Shown one piece after another: positions 7,001 to 15,594 of a stretch of 64,000 nt of DNA. Under the pieces are notes generated by a model. The model was not told the DNA's origin. It searched no databases and worked only from the letters and a program-made list of their open reading frames with translations. The DNA lies in NCBI GenBank assembly GCA_004556565.1, contig SFGN01000006.1, positions 1 through 64,000 on the forward strand, read 5' to 3'. How positions within the stretch are numbered: position 1 is the stretch's first letter; every line of letters starts with the position of its first letter. The position numbers were made by a program, and so were the translations under genes. This stretch comes from Lachnospiraceae bacterium (GTDB lineage: Bacteria > Bacillota_A > Clostridia > Lachnospirales > Lachnospiraceae).

Positions 7001-9894
7001 ATGAAATCATCAATGAATCTTCGATGAATGCAATGGTGACCACCAATGGCAACGACAAAGACTGTCTGATGATTGGTTTGGGCAAGAATGCTTCTGCAGG
7101 AGATTCCTGGACTGTAACAAGCAGCGCTGCGGATTTTAATGCTAGTCTGAATGCATCCATGCCATTTGACAGTCTCGATATTAGTCTGAACGGCTACGAA
7201 TTAAGCGGAAAAGTAGAGAGTGCCAGTGATGCGGATTATGTTCTTGCAACCTATTTCGGCAGCGAAAGCGGAGCGACGGAATACATAATCGAGCACACAG
7301 AAATCACAGATCCCGACAATATTTCCGTGACAATTCCGAATGAAGGCACTATGCTTCCGACAGGCAATTACTACGTGACCACAAGCCTCCTGAGCAAGGC
7401 TATAATTGAGGTCGAGGATGAAGAGGGCAACATCACGGAGGAGGAGATCCTGCTCCCTGTTGATACGGCGGAACTGGGGTCTGTTTCCTATACCAACACC
7501 GAGCAGCCTGAGGCTCCGAATTCAGTTGCAATCACACCAATCGGTAATGAAATCATGAACGCTTCCTGGAGCGAGGTTGAGAATGCCGACGGTTACAAGG
7601 TTACGATTTACCAGGAGCAGGATGGAACTTACGCAGACACCGGCAGGGGCTATTCTTACGACGCAGAGGATATCAAGAACGGCAAGATTAATGGTATCGC
7701 TTATGATGAGGCATCTCAGACCTTCACCCTTGATATGGCTCTTACGGTAGGCGGAGAGGATATCGACGAGAATGGGGAAATTCAAGGCGATTCGACGTTA
7801 CTTGAGGCAGACAAAAACTATAAAATTGGCGTGCAGGCATACAAGTATCTGACGGAAGATGGAGAAAAGATTGAGAATTCACAGGTTTATAGTGAAGAAA
7901 CCCTTTCAAATGATTCCTATCTGCCGGCTTATACGCCTATTGACATCAACGTAATCCTTAAAACCCTGAAGGGAAGCGGACCTTCTTCCAAATTTGTTGA
8001 GCATACTATTACGGAAGAAGATGGTGTATTCAACTGCGTTACAGGAGGAGGCGACAACTACACCTGGTATCTGACGCCTTCCTGCCCGGATGAAGAAAAT
8101 ATCACCTTCACCGTAACAAGGATGGACACTGGTGAGACATATACCCCGGGCTACAGTGGAGAGTTTTATATTGATAACGAAGAAATCATTGGTTCAGTGA
8201 TGTTCAAGATTGATGCAGTGGTGGATAAAGGCACCTACACCGACATCACAACAAAATATCTGCTGATGCAGAAGGATGATACCGCTCCTATGTTCAGTCT
8301 GGACGAGACGGTGGTATTTGCCGATCCGGAAACCGGAGAATATACCATAACCGGTTTGACGGAACCGAATATGAAGGTTTGTTTGAATGAAGAGGACTAC
8401 TACGGTAATCCGATAGAAGTTGCAACCGCAGACGAAACCGGAAAATTCTCCTATACCGGCATGCTTGAGTTGACCACTGAAATACCGGTATATGATGAAG
8501 AAGGAAACATTCTGGTTGATGAAAACGACATGCCGATTATGGAAACGGTGCAAAATGAATTAAGCGATATAGTTTCTCTGCTTGCGGTAGATGACAACGA
8601 AAACCGATCTGCCGTAGAGAGCGTCAGCGTCACAGTGATGTGGGAAGCTGAAGAATATACCCTAACGCTGAACACCAATGGCGGAACCATTAGCAGCGGA
8701 AAGGAATTGACCAGCTACACCGTCGGGCAGGGAGCACTGCTTCCGAACGAGGACAATATAACTCGTGCAGGCTACACGTTCAAGGGCTGGTATGACAATA
8801 AAGACTTAACGGGAGACCCTGTTATATCAATCAGTACGTCCGATACCGGCGAGAAGAGTTATTGGGCGAAGTGGGAAGCAAAAACCTACACTGTGGACTT
8901 CGATACCGACGGAGGCACGGAAATTGACTCGAAGACAACTGTGGAGTGGGATGATGCAGTCCTTGACGGTGTTGAGAATCCGACAAGAAGTGACTATCGG
9001 TTTGTCGGCTGGAAGTGCGGAAATAAAACTGTTACGGCAGAAACTACTTACGGTGAGCTCGTCTCTGATGATACGGTTACAAGTGTGACACTTGTTGCAC
9101 AGTGGAAAGATCCTAACGCACCTGAAGAGGCAGATAAAACTGAACTTAAGAAAGTGATTGCAAAAGCAGAGGCACTGGATGCATCATTGTATACGAAAGA
9201 TAGTTTTGCGAAAGTTACTGCAGAGCTTGAGAATGCAATAGACGTGGATGAGAATGAGGATGCAACACAGGAGGAAGTGGACGAAGCTGTAAGCGCACTG
9301 GAAGAGGCAATCAGCAAGCTGGTGAAAAAATCAATAGAACTTCCATTTATAGATACGCCGAAAGATGCATGGTATCGTGAAGCGGTTGAGTATGTATATG
9401 AGCGAGGGCTGATGACCGGTAAAAGTGAAACTATATTTGCACCGGATGAGAACCTCGCACGTGCACAGTTTGCAGTAATTCTTCATAGAATGAATGGCGC
9501 ACCGGAGATGGAATTTGAGGCAAGATTCCCGGATGTAGCAACAGGTATCTGGTATACGGATGCAATTCTTTGGGCGAGCGATAAGCGAATTGTAACCGGA
9601 TATACCAATACAGGATGCTTTGGCCCGGCTGACAATATCAATCGTGAGCAGATGGCAACCATGATGTACCGCTATGCAATCTTCAAAGGATATGATGTAA
9701 GTAAGAAGGCGGATTTCTCAGATTATGGGGATGCCGGAAAGGTTAGTGGTTATGCAGATGAAGCAATGCAGTGGGCTGTAGGCAGTGGAATTATTTCCGG
9801 TAAAAATTACGGAACAGTTCTTGATCCACAGGGTAATGCTACTCGTGCAGAATGTGCAACCATAATGATGAGATTTTTGAAACTATATGAATAA
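4006..9894 (+). CDS. Giant SLH-anchored surface protein (1962 aa)
   Basis: Translation starts at TTG 4006, set by AAGGAGG about 9 bases upstream; this gives a proper signal peptide ending near NAHA (about residue 28). Residues of about 30-1540 are beta-rich and mostly unassigned, including a fibronectin-III-like stretch near residues 1170-1300. Two Listeria-Bacteroides-type repeats follow (about 1550-1700, with GYTFKGWYDN and YRFVGWKCG), then a helical FIVAR domain (about 1705-1780) and three SLH domains (about 1780-1960) for binding wall polymer. The SLH domains carry the usual ARAQFAVILHRM, NREQMATMMYR and TRAECATIMMR blocks. There are no obvious glycosidase or protease motifs in the N-terminal part. 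It lies 16 bases behind a two-TM protein and downstream of the sigma/PrsW operon, so it may be a target or partner of that system. The molecular role is unknown. Confidence 0.85.
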   Translation: MLKKIKRIVSMLLAVCMIASFVPLNAHAMVGALTEDFVWPTNPSAIQEAIYLKYQVYWIESEYIRMYLLIGTDAAKDKNTYLVTVPNLTKASAKEAYDMVFTKGVYQRPYFMANSQEITYDSWSIKTANDNTWIEISYTFKPYTQIKKLSQKYTYTVTTKYYIVGLDEGMYSGFSEAGTVMDDENDEGTYGIRCEMKAGYEGSVGWSDVLDLSFNTQMVGFNRMGHEKGSTGPGLYMSTATGSSAEGYTHTTTGIGADYNHVKTNDLSWWSTPSTGMNSKGTAITEVLTKGYSWANPFTALSDLYSAYVYGHDIDQTYSVDSLPGYFSATKSGNVTLETPLPLMGKERTEIHGSTLWGFRGLRAMDGDSFTPTDNFTPVSISAKRLGIFKDGSGGYKAIPIESDSAYILAVQLNGQPVAVIRGNFEEKDDRYVFSSPAALSTSITAVWSASKGSFSVGKDGSVELSGVGLNAPSFKFYQDNGGNGLSMQPGENGLEATITPASNSAVMAIDIPGTTIKLEGAVIKPNGDISFTGQSEFSLFKGADFKMEELGYGMKNGSFKINGIRATGSIESTEMIGLEMGSLKGEINTFKNYYHFTLNLNVFDLFKADAELELMKSKLTGSLMPNKLYFYVGSEVAKIPLVPPVVVANISGAGGGFNNLTKTLNRDFFAIPPINLTITGTGDVLHTLEATASYTFGPAYYKMEATDVNIKFLKKLNLIDEFSIYEGVQGETRSYKGTNYTGLSALGGVSVHIGVPQKSKVFQAGGEVNASVFGGMDSYKNPKKVYVVADMNGGVNGSVHIPKGVKIIGGKKIASTSLAFYLGASSVVNVRGTDFEGAVESAFKNFRIYGGAMKEADWAIAAWRAYYIFPENDAGFTIKGFWSNLPEWNWEDHISTSYSAYTAEEDGALALTVLSMEPLEAAVTENEEVDVISAFSSDYTKTVTLEANEGQSLPDDATVLLMVTPADGTDIDAFAESLTVSKDSQPIALTWPEYNENDEIINESSMNAMVTTNGNDKDCLMIGLGKNASAGDSWTVTSSAADFNASLNASMPFDSLDISLNGYELSGKVESASDADYVLATYFGSESGATEYIIEHTEITDPDNISVTIPNEGTMLPTGNYYVTTSLLSKAIIEVEDEEGNITEEEILLPVDTAELGSVSYTNTEQPEAPNSVAITPIGNEIMNASWSEVENADGYKVTIYQEQDGTYADTGRGYSYDAEDIKNGKINGIAYDEASQTFTLDMALTVGGEDIDENGEIQGDSTLLEADKNYKIGVQAYKYLTEDGEKIENSQVYSEETLSNDSYLPAYTPIDINVILKTLKGSGPSSKFVEHTITEEDGVFNCVTGGGDNYTWYLTPSCPDEENITFTVTRMDTGETYTPGYSGEFYIDNEEIIGSVMFKIDAVVDKGTYTDITTKYLLMQKDDTAPMFSLDETVVFADPETGEYTITGLTEPNMKVCLNEEDYYGNPIEVATADETGKFSYTGMLELTTEIPVYDEEGNILVDENDMPIMETVQNELSDIVSLLAVDDNENRSAVESVSVTVMWEAEEYTLTLNTNGGTISSGKELTSYTVGQGALLPNEDNITRAGYTFKGWYDNKDLTGDPVISISTSDTGEKSYWAKWEAKTYTVDFDTDGGTEIDSKTTVEWDDAVLDGVENPTRSDYRFVGWKCGNKTVTAETTYGELVSDDTVTSVTLVAQWKDPNAPEEADKTELKKVIAKAEALDASLYTKDSFAKVTAELENAIDVDENEDATQEEVDEAVSALEEAISKLVKKSIELPFIDTPKDAWYREAVEYVYERGLMTGKSETIFAPDENLARAQFAVILHRMNGAPEMEFEARFPDVATGIWYTDAILWASDKRIVTGYTNTGCFGPADNINREQMATMMYRYAIFKGYDVSKKADFSDYGDAGKVSGYADEAMQWAVGSGIISGKNYGTVLDPQGNATRAECATIMMRFLKLYE

Positions 9895-9933
9895 ATTACT
9901 TTGGGGCTGTCGGGAAATGAGCAGTCCTAAAGA

Positions 9934-9969
9934 GGGGAGAGATGTGACTCGTATGAGTCACGTCTCCCC
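9934..9969 (+). terminator. Hairpin after the giant surface-protein gene
   Basis: A long inverted repeat (GTGACTC pairing with GAGTCAC, extended by GGGGAGA/TCTCCCC with a small bulge) lies 40 bases after the stop codon. The run of T that follows is interrupted (AATAATTGAATTTTT), so termination is likely but not textbook. Confidence 0.55.
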
Positions 9970-10116
9970 CCTGAATAATTGAATTTTTCAGTGCTTTATG
10001 TTAATCCGATTTACATTGATGGAAAAATTAATAATGCAGAAGAACACATTTATGTGAAAAATTCGAGAGGGAAGGGAAATAATGATAGGAGCAGGACACA
10101 TTTTTTTCACAATTAA

Positions 10117-10143
10117 TTAGCACTCAACGCTTGACAGTGCTAA
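10117..10143 (+). promoter_or_regulatory. CIRCE operator (HrcA binding site)
   Basis: TTAGCACTC, nine bases, then CAGTGCTAA: this matches the conserved CIRCE element TTAGCACTC-N9-GAGTGCTAA with a single mismatch. It overlaps the -35 region of the hsp20 promoter, so repressor binding would block RNA polymerase until heat or protein-folding stress inactivates HrcA. No hrcA gene is in the window. Confidence 0.9.
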
Positions 10144-10159
10144 CAATAAGTGTTATATT
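10131..10159 (+). promoter_or_regulatory. Sigma-A promoter of hsp20
   Basis: TTGACA at 10131-10136 and TATATT at 10154-10159 are spaced by 17 bases. The -35 box lies inside the CIRCE element. Confidence 0.85.
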
Positions 10160-10317
10160 ACAGATAGAACAAAGGAAGGGAAAAAGATAACAGGAATTAC
10201 ATTTAGAAATTATCTTTAAAATCAGATTCCGATGTTCAGTAACAACAACACTTCGGATTTCTCCGATGGTGCTGGAATAATTTTATATGTCTTTTGAATT
10301 GAAAGGGGATATGACTT
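10160..10317 (+). other. Long 5' leader of hsp20
   Basis: About 150 bases separate the hsp20 promoter from its start codon. The leader contains no convincing reading frame. It has scattered short complementary stretches, for example CGGATTTCTCCG near 10254, but I cannot assign a thermosensor or riboswitch by eye. Confidence 0.4.
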
Positions 10318-10770
10318 ATGATGATGCCTAGTATTTTTGGAGAAAACTTATTTGATGATTTTGTGGAAACATTTGCTTTTCCGACATTTTCAGATGTGGA
10401 CAGAAAGCTGTATGGAAAGAACGCGCCGAACCTGATGAAGACAGATGTCAAAGAGAAAGAAGACGGTTATGAAGTTGATATGGACCTGCCGGGATTCAAG
10501 AAAGATGAGATCAAGATGCAGCTTAAGAAAGGTTATCTGACTGTCAGCGCAGCGAAAAGCCTGGATAAGGACGAGAAGAATGAAGACGGAAAATATGTAA
10601 GGCGTGAGCGTTATGCCGGCGGTATGAGCCGCAGCTTCTATGTGGGAGAACATATTAAGGAGGAAGATATCCATCCGAAGTATGAGAATGGCATCCTGTC
10701 ATTCAGTCTTCCGAAGAAAGATAAGAAGGCAGTCGAAGAGAAGAATCATTTCATCTCTATTGAGGGATAA
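10318..10770 (+). CDS. hsp20: Hsp20/alpha-crystallin family small heat-shock protein
   Basis: This 150-aa cytoplasmic holdase chaperone has an N-terminal region (IFGENLFDDF), an alpha-crystallin domain from about residue 40 (DVKEKEDGYEVDMDLPGFKK) to about 140, and the conserved GILSFSLPK segment near the end. It binds unfolding proteins during stress without using ATP. AAGGGGAT lies upstream of the ATG-ATG-ATG start, so initiation could also be at 10321. The gene stands alone, with a CIRCE operator in front and a strong terminator behind, which points to HrcA-controlled heat induction. Confidence 0.95.
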   Translation: MMMPSIFGENLFDDFVETFAFPTFSDVDRKLYGKNAPNLMKTDVKEKEDGYEVDMDLPGFKKDEIKMQLKKGYLTVSAAKSLDKDEKNEDGKYVRRERYAGGMSRSFYVGEHIKEEDIHPKYENGILSFSLPKKDKKAVEEKNHFISIEG

Positions 10771-10793
10771 TGCTTCATGATAAGGTAAGACAT

Positions 10794-10824
10794 ACCCCGC
10801 AGGCGGAATCCTGCGGGGTGTTTT
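10794..10824 (+). terminator. Rho-independent terminator of hsp20
   Basis: A perfect 10-bp stem (ACCCCGCAGG with CCTGCGGGGT), a 6-base loop and a GTTTT tail lie 23 bases after the hsp20 stop. Confidence 0.9.
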
Positions 10825-10839
10825 GCTACCAAAGGCTAC

Positions 10840-10895
10840 AAAAAGGAAGCGGCTGTGTCCGTTGCAGCGCATCGGACACAGCCGCTTCCTTTTTT
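10840..10895. terminator. Bidirectional terminator between convergent genes
   Basis: A perfect 22-bp inverted repeat (arms 10840-10861 and 10873-10894) with an 11-base loop is flanked by an A-run on the left and a T-run on the right. It can therefore stop transcription in both directions. It sits between hsp20 and the minus-strand GH84 gene, whose own stop codon is 100 bases away. Confidence 0.9.
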
Positions 10896-10992
10896 GAAAT
10901 CTTTCCCTTATCCTGAAGGAACTGCCTCAGGCTGCTCCTTCAAGGATAGAATCTTATATCACAGCGATAAAAGTTATATTAAAAATTATATT

Positions 10993-13900
10993 TTATTCAG
11001 TGATTTCAGTGAATCTGCTGATGATGGTCGCACATTCTGCACGGCTCGTATTACCCTGCGGTTCAAGAATCTTCGGTTCTTCTCCCTTACCGCTGATAAT
11101 GCCTTTGGCTGTGCACCATTTCATTCCGTCTACTGCGAATACCTGGACTTTGTTTCCGTCCGGGAAGCTGCTGAGATCTTTTGCATCTGTCACATCCATC
11201 TCTTTATATTTCGCATATCTGTACATCATCGTTGCCATCTGCTCGCGGGTGATATTGTCGGATGGTCCGAATTTTCCTGTATCAGAATAGCCGGTTACGA
11301 TACCGTTCTTTGCTGCCCAGAGGACTGCATTTGTGTACCAGATATTATTTTCAACATCCGGGAACTGTGCGGTATATTCGATCTTCGGCTCACCCTCCAT
11401 ACGGTAAAGAATTATTGCGAACTGAGCCCTTGCGAGATTCTGTCCGGGTCCGAAAACGGTATCTTCCAGGCCGGTCATAAGTTTTTTTACATATACATCA
11501 TATACATAATCATAGAACCAGTCTCCCTCTGAAACATCTGTATATGGAAGTTCAACTGTCGGTTCAGGCTCATCCTCTGCCGGTACAAGTGCTTTTTCTG
11601 CCTCTGTCAATGCAGACAGTGCATCGGCAATGCTCTTTTCTGTTGCATTTTTGTCCGCGAGAACGGCCTTTGCATCGGCAAGTGCTTTTGAAAAATCACT
11701 CCAGGAATCTTCTGTGTATTCAGCTTCCTGTTTCTTCTCGGCTTCGGCAACGGCATTCTGAAGAGCGGTCTTATCCGGCTCTGTCGGTTCAGTTACCTCT
11801 TCAGAGGATACCAGGATATCCACAATATTAGGAATGTTTTCTTCCCATGTAATTTTAACATCAAGGATCGTGTCGTTTCCGGCAGAAAGAACACAGATGG
11901 TATCGTCAAGTGTGCCGAGTTCTTTCCATGTGTCAGGGCTGGACAGGGTTCTTACTGATACGGCTGCACCGGAATTGCCTCTCTGGATGATTTTTACGGT
12001 ATTCAGAGATTCCTCTTCGGATATATGATAAATCAGTTCGCTGTCTGCCTTTGTCGGAACATACATAGTCGCCAGATTCTTGTCTGTCATATAGCTGTAT
12101 TTGGTGTCAAATGATTCGCCCGGGCCTTCATAGGTCGGATTATTTTCTGTCGGCATATATGCGCCGTCATTGATTTCAAGCTCCTGGAAACGAATCCATT
12201 TGTCGGCTCCGACTTTCGTTCTGGTGATTTCAAACTTCAGGTATCTTGCCTTCTTATTGAGGTCTGATACTTTTTCAGTGTTATAGGAAATCTCATGGTT
12301 TGTCAGTACATCGCCGATTTCATCTTCGTTAGCCGCCTCACCATCATTATCACTGTCCTGATTACCAAGGTACATGATATCTTCCCATGTGGTTCCGTCC
12401 GTGGAAACTGAGAATTTCGCATGTCTCGGATAATCCCATTCACTGTCTGTACATACGACTTTGAATGAATCCAGTTCGATTTCCGCACCGAGGTCATATA
12501 TAAAATATGTTCCTACTATCTGTGACCCCTGGAACTGACAGTTCGTTGTCCAGTCTCCGTCAAATAATGCCGCTTCATCGGAAACAGTGGAATAATTATG
12601 AGCATACAGGGACTTGCCATATAATTCGGATGTTGTAACAGTGAAGTCGGTGATGTCAAATGTGATTGCTGTATCTGTTTTATTAATCAGGCGGATGTAT
12701 CTTGCGTTCCCAATGTATCCTGTTTCATCCGGAGAGTTCCACTCATGGCTGTTCTCTGATGTCTGAAGTGTAAGCTTATCAGTAGTTATATCGCAGGTGA
12801 CCTCATCGATTTCGTGGATACGGTCAAGCTTCAGACCGATGTATTCGCCTGATGCCAGGGTGATGCCGGAAGCTGCGTCGATGGAGTTCGTATCAATTCC
12901 GTAAGAAGCCGGAAGTTCCCGGTATGCCTCTACATTTGTGTATACCTGTCCGCTTGCTTCTTTTTCCAGAATCAGAGTGAATTCACGCATGGACGGCCAT
13001 TTGTTGCCTGTTCCCACAGAGGTACAGATATAACGGACTCCTACGACATTCTGGAGCTCAATGTCATTTACAATGACATGTTCCTGATAATTGCTGTAAA
13101 TGTCTCCGTTTACGTCAAGCCATGTGCTTCCGTCGGTCGTGTACTGGAGTTTTGCATTTCCAAAGGTATCCTGTCCTTTTCCGGAAGCGCTGCTTCCGTT
13201 AAGCACATCAATTCCGTAAACGGTAACCGGACGGCTGATATTGACCTGATAATACTGGCCTGCCGCCTCATATCCGTTGTACCATGCATGTGTGCCCGTG
13301 TCGCCGTCAATAATATTTGCCACAGTACCCTCGTAAAAACCGGTAAGGTTTGTAGAAGCTGTCAGGGTTGCTGCCGGTTCTGAATCGTCTGTATTGAATG
13401 CATAAGCATTGATTTCATCAGAAATAGCGGATTCAATTGTTTCTGCCAGCGGAACCAGATGGGTAGAACCCGGCTGTGCATAGAAGTTGGAGGATAATCC
13501 TTTACGGACATGCGTTTTGCTGTCCGTATAAGCCGAATTTCCGTTCATGAAATAGCTGACAGCATCCGAGTTTTCCTCGTTTTCCAGTGCGATTGCAGCC
13601 TGGATATAATTTTTAATTGCGGTTGCCAGGTCTTTAAGGGATCCTGTGAACGGCAGAAGTTCTTCTTTCAGGTTTTCATTTTTGCTTTTTGCCTGGAATC
13701 CGTCACAGGCATCAATGATTACATCCATCTCAGCAGCCAGAGACGTGCCGATTTCCGTAATGGACTCGCTGCTTGCCAGTGCTGTTTTGAATTCAGAAAT
13801 CATCGGCTGCAATTCTTCGGACTCTGCCAGTACCAGGCCGTGTCCGTTTGGCTGCGGGTTGGACATGTGTTTTGCCAGGGTATGTAATTCTTCTGAAGCA

Positions 13901-15327
13901 TCCGCATCGATATAATCAAAGCTGTCTGCCCAGCTCTGGTCATCATCAAAATCTTTTACATTCCATGCATAGTCGGCTACTGCGAAAATCGCAACCTTGG
14001 AAGCTTCTGCTTCCTGCATCGGGTTTGTAACGACACCGCCCAGGTCGGTGATCGTGATATCTGTCTGAAGAAGGCTTCCTTTTCCCATCATCAGGCGCTG
14101 GCCGTTGATGTCATTTACCGGCCAGTTGAGCCAGAACAGAGGGCTTCTTCTATCTTCGCCGGAGGTGGTGTTATATCTCTTGAAATGATCAAGTGTTTTC
14201 TGTTCAACCGGCTGGCATACTGCCTCGCCTGTCCAGAAGATCTGTACATCATCCGGGAAGTTTGCGTCATAATCATTCAGTTCGGCATAGCTTCCCTGCC
14301 AGGAGTGATTATATCCTGCCGGGCAGAATACGGTGTCATATACATCGCCTTTTGCTTTTGCCCAATCGGAAACGGCAGTCATAACCTGAATGACAGCGTT
14401 GCGGTCCAGACTTCCTACGTCATCACCCAGGACTCCGAACTGGCGTACTCCGACGCTGTAGAGCTGCTCGAATTTTGCCAGAAGGGATGCGGTTTCTCCC
14501 TCAACATCACTTGCGTTGAATCCGCCCATAAACGGATGTGCTGTCCAGACGAAACGGCATTTTACACTGTTTCCGACTTCGACCATCTCTTTGATCGCGT
14601 TGATCTCTTCTTCCGGATACAGTTCTCTCCACTTGGATGTGTGGTAAGGGTCATCCTTTGGTGCGAAAATATAAGATGTCATCTTAAAGTCACCGCCGAA
14701 TTTCATCAGGGACATCCTGTCTTCGTTGGACCACGGGATTCCATAGTATCCTTCGATAAATCCGCGGATATTGGTATCTGCATAATCTTTGATCGTCAGG
14801 TTACGGATCGTTTTGTTTTCAATCTGGTTGAAAATGTGTTTTAATGATGTGATTCCGTAAAATGCGGCATCTGTGTCTGCACCGAGTACGACGATCTCAT
14901 CTTCTGCGGCAATCACATAGTGCCCGCCGTAGTTAGCAAATACAGTAGTATCAATTGATGAATAATTGTCTTTCACATACTGATCCACATATTCATCGGA
15001 ACCATAAATTCCGATCAGGAAATTTGTTTTTCCTGATTGTGCGGCAGCAGATGCTGTGCCGGTGATGCCCTGCAGGGCGAGAACCTCGCTCATACGGGTT
15101 TTGGTCACATCATCGATGCCGGATTCGTAAACAATGTTTATGGAATCGCTGATCTGAAATTCACCGTCCTGATAAGTGATCTCGTGGGGAGTCGGGTAAA
15201 TTTCATATTCGGCAGCTTCTGTTGTACCAGCCGCCAAAATGGTGCCTGCCCCGCCAAGAGGCAGTGCGGTTACTGCCATTGCAAGACACACAACAGCAGC
15301 AAGGAATCTCTTCCTTAAAGTTTTCAT
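10993..15327 (-). CDS. SLH-anchored GH84-like beta-N-acetylglucosaminidase (hyaluronidase-like)
   Basis: The start is the ATG at 15327, with AAGGAGGAAG about 7 bases upstream; the frame is open 29 codons further but without a binding site. The 1444-aa product has a signal peptide to about residue 32, an N-terminal alpha/beta domain (YEIYPTPHEITY), and a GH84 catalytic barrel from about residue 187 (GFIEGYYGIPWS). The paired catalytic aspartates are in LGDDVG, D302-D303. Two F5/8C (CBM32-like) sandwich domains follow (about 650-790 and 900-1055), then a FIVAR domain (about 1180-1255) and three SLH domains (about 1262-1440). GH84 enzymes remove terminal GlcNAc from glycans with substrate assistance; on a gut bacterium the likely substrate is mucin. 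The C-terminal SLH block is strikingly similar to that of the GH110 protein at 17738. Confidence 0.9.
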   Translation of the reverse strand: MKTLRKRFLAAVVCLAMAVTALPLGGAGTILAAGTTEAAEYEIYPTPHEITYQDGEFQISDSINIVYESGIDDVTKTRMSEVLALQGITGTASAAAQSGKTNFLIGIYGSDEYVDQYVKDNYSSIDTTVFANYGGHYVIAAEDEIVVLGADTDAAFYGITSLKHIFNQIENKTIRNLTIKDYADTNIRGFIEGYYGIPWSNEDRMSLMKFGGDFKMTSYIFAPKDDPYHTSKWRELYPEEEINAIKEMVEVGNSVKCRFVWTAHPFMGGFNASDVEGETASLLAKFEQLYSVGVRQFGVLGDDVGSLDRNAVIQVMTAVSDWAKAKGDVYDTVFCPAGYNHSWQGSYAELNDYDANFPDDVQIFWTGEAVCQPVEQKTLDHFKRYNTTSGEDRRSPLFWLNWPVNDINGQRLMMGKGSLLQTDITITDLGGVVTNPMQEAEASKVAIFAVADYAWNVKDFDDDQSWADSFDYIDADASEELHTLAKHMSNPQPNGHGLVLAESEELQPMISEFKTALASSESITEIGTSLAAEMDVIIDACDGFQAKSKNENLKEELLPFTGSLKDLATAIKNYIQAAIALENEENSDAVSYFMNGNSAYTDSKTHVRKGLSSNFYAQPGSTHLVPLAETIESAISDEINAYAFNTDDSEPAATLTASTNLTGFYEGTVANIIDGDTGTHAWYNGYEAAGQYYQVNISRPVTVYGIDVLNGSSASGKGQDTFGNAKLQYTTDGSTWLDVNGDIYSNYQEHVIVNDIELQNVVGVRYICTSVGTGNKWPSMREFTLILEKEASGQVYTNVEAYRELPASYGIDTNSIDAASGITLASGEYIGLKLDRIHEIDEVTCDITTDKLTLQTSENSHEWNSPDETGYIGNARYIRLINKTDTAITFDITDFTVTTSELYGKSLYAHNYSTVSDEAALFDGDWTTNCQFQGSQIVGTYFIYDLGAEIELDSFKVVCTDSEWDYPRHAKFSVSTDGTTWEDIMYLGNQDSDNDGEAANEDEIGDVLTNHEISYNTEKVSDLNKKARYLKFEITRTKVGADKWIRFQELEINDGAYMPTENNPTYEGPGESFDTKYSYMTDKNLATMYVPTKADSELIYHISEEESLNTVKIIQRGNSGAAVSVRTLSSPDTWKELGTLDDTICVLSAGNDTILDVKITWEENIPNIVDILVSSEEVTEPTEPDKTALQNAVAEAEKKQEAEYTEDSWSDFSKALADAKAVLADKNATEKSIADALSALTEAEKALVPAEDEPEPTVELPYTDVSEGDWFYDYVYDVYVKKLMTGLEDTVFGPGQNLARAQFAIILYRMEGEPKIEYTAQFPDVENNIWYTNAVLWAAKNGIVTGYSDTGKFGPSDNITREQMATMMYRYAKYKEMDVTDAKDLSSFPDGNKVQVFAVDGMKWCTAKGIISGKGEEPKILEPQGNTSRAECATIISRFTEITE

Positions 15328-15533
15328 AAAACTTCCTCCTTTTCTTTTTTTGATTAACCCGGCACGCAGGCCGGTTGCATAATTTATAGTAACATGTTTA
15401 TTTTGAAAATGCATCTGGATTTTAAGGGGAAGGAAAGTTTCTTTTCGGAGAATAGCAGGCAGAAATTGAAGATTGTTAAATGTGGACAGATGTAATCCTT
15501 GAAAGAAAGCGTTTAATCCTTTATGATTAAGTC

Positions 15534-15584
15534 TAATTACAGATAAAATGAAGCAGTTTAAGATTAATTACGGATGAAATGAAG
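15534..15584 (+). repeat. Two 20-bp direct repeats upstream of mnmM
   Basis: The motif TAATTACRGATRAAATGAAG occurs at 15534-15553 and again at 15565-15584, with two transitions between copies and a 31-base period. The second copy runs into the mnmM ribosome binding site. It may be a small duplication or a regulator site. Confidence 0.5.
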
Positions 15585-15594
15585 GAGTGCGGGC

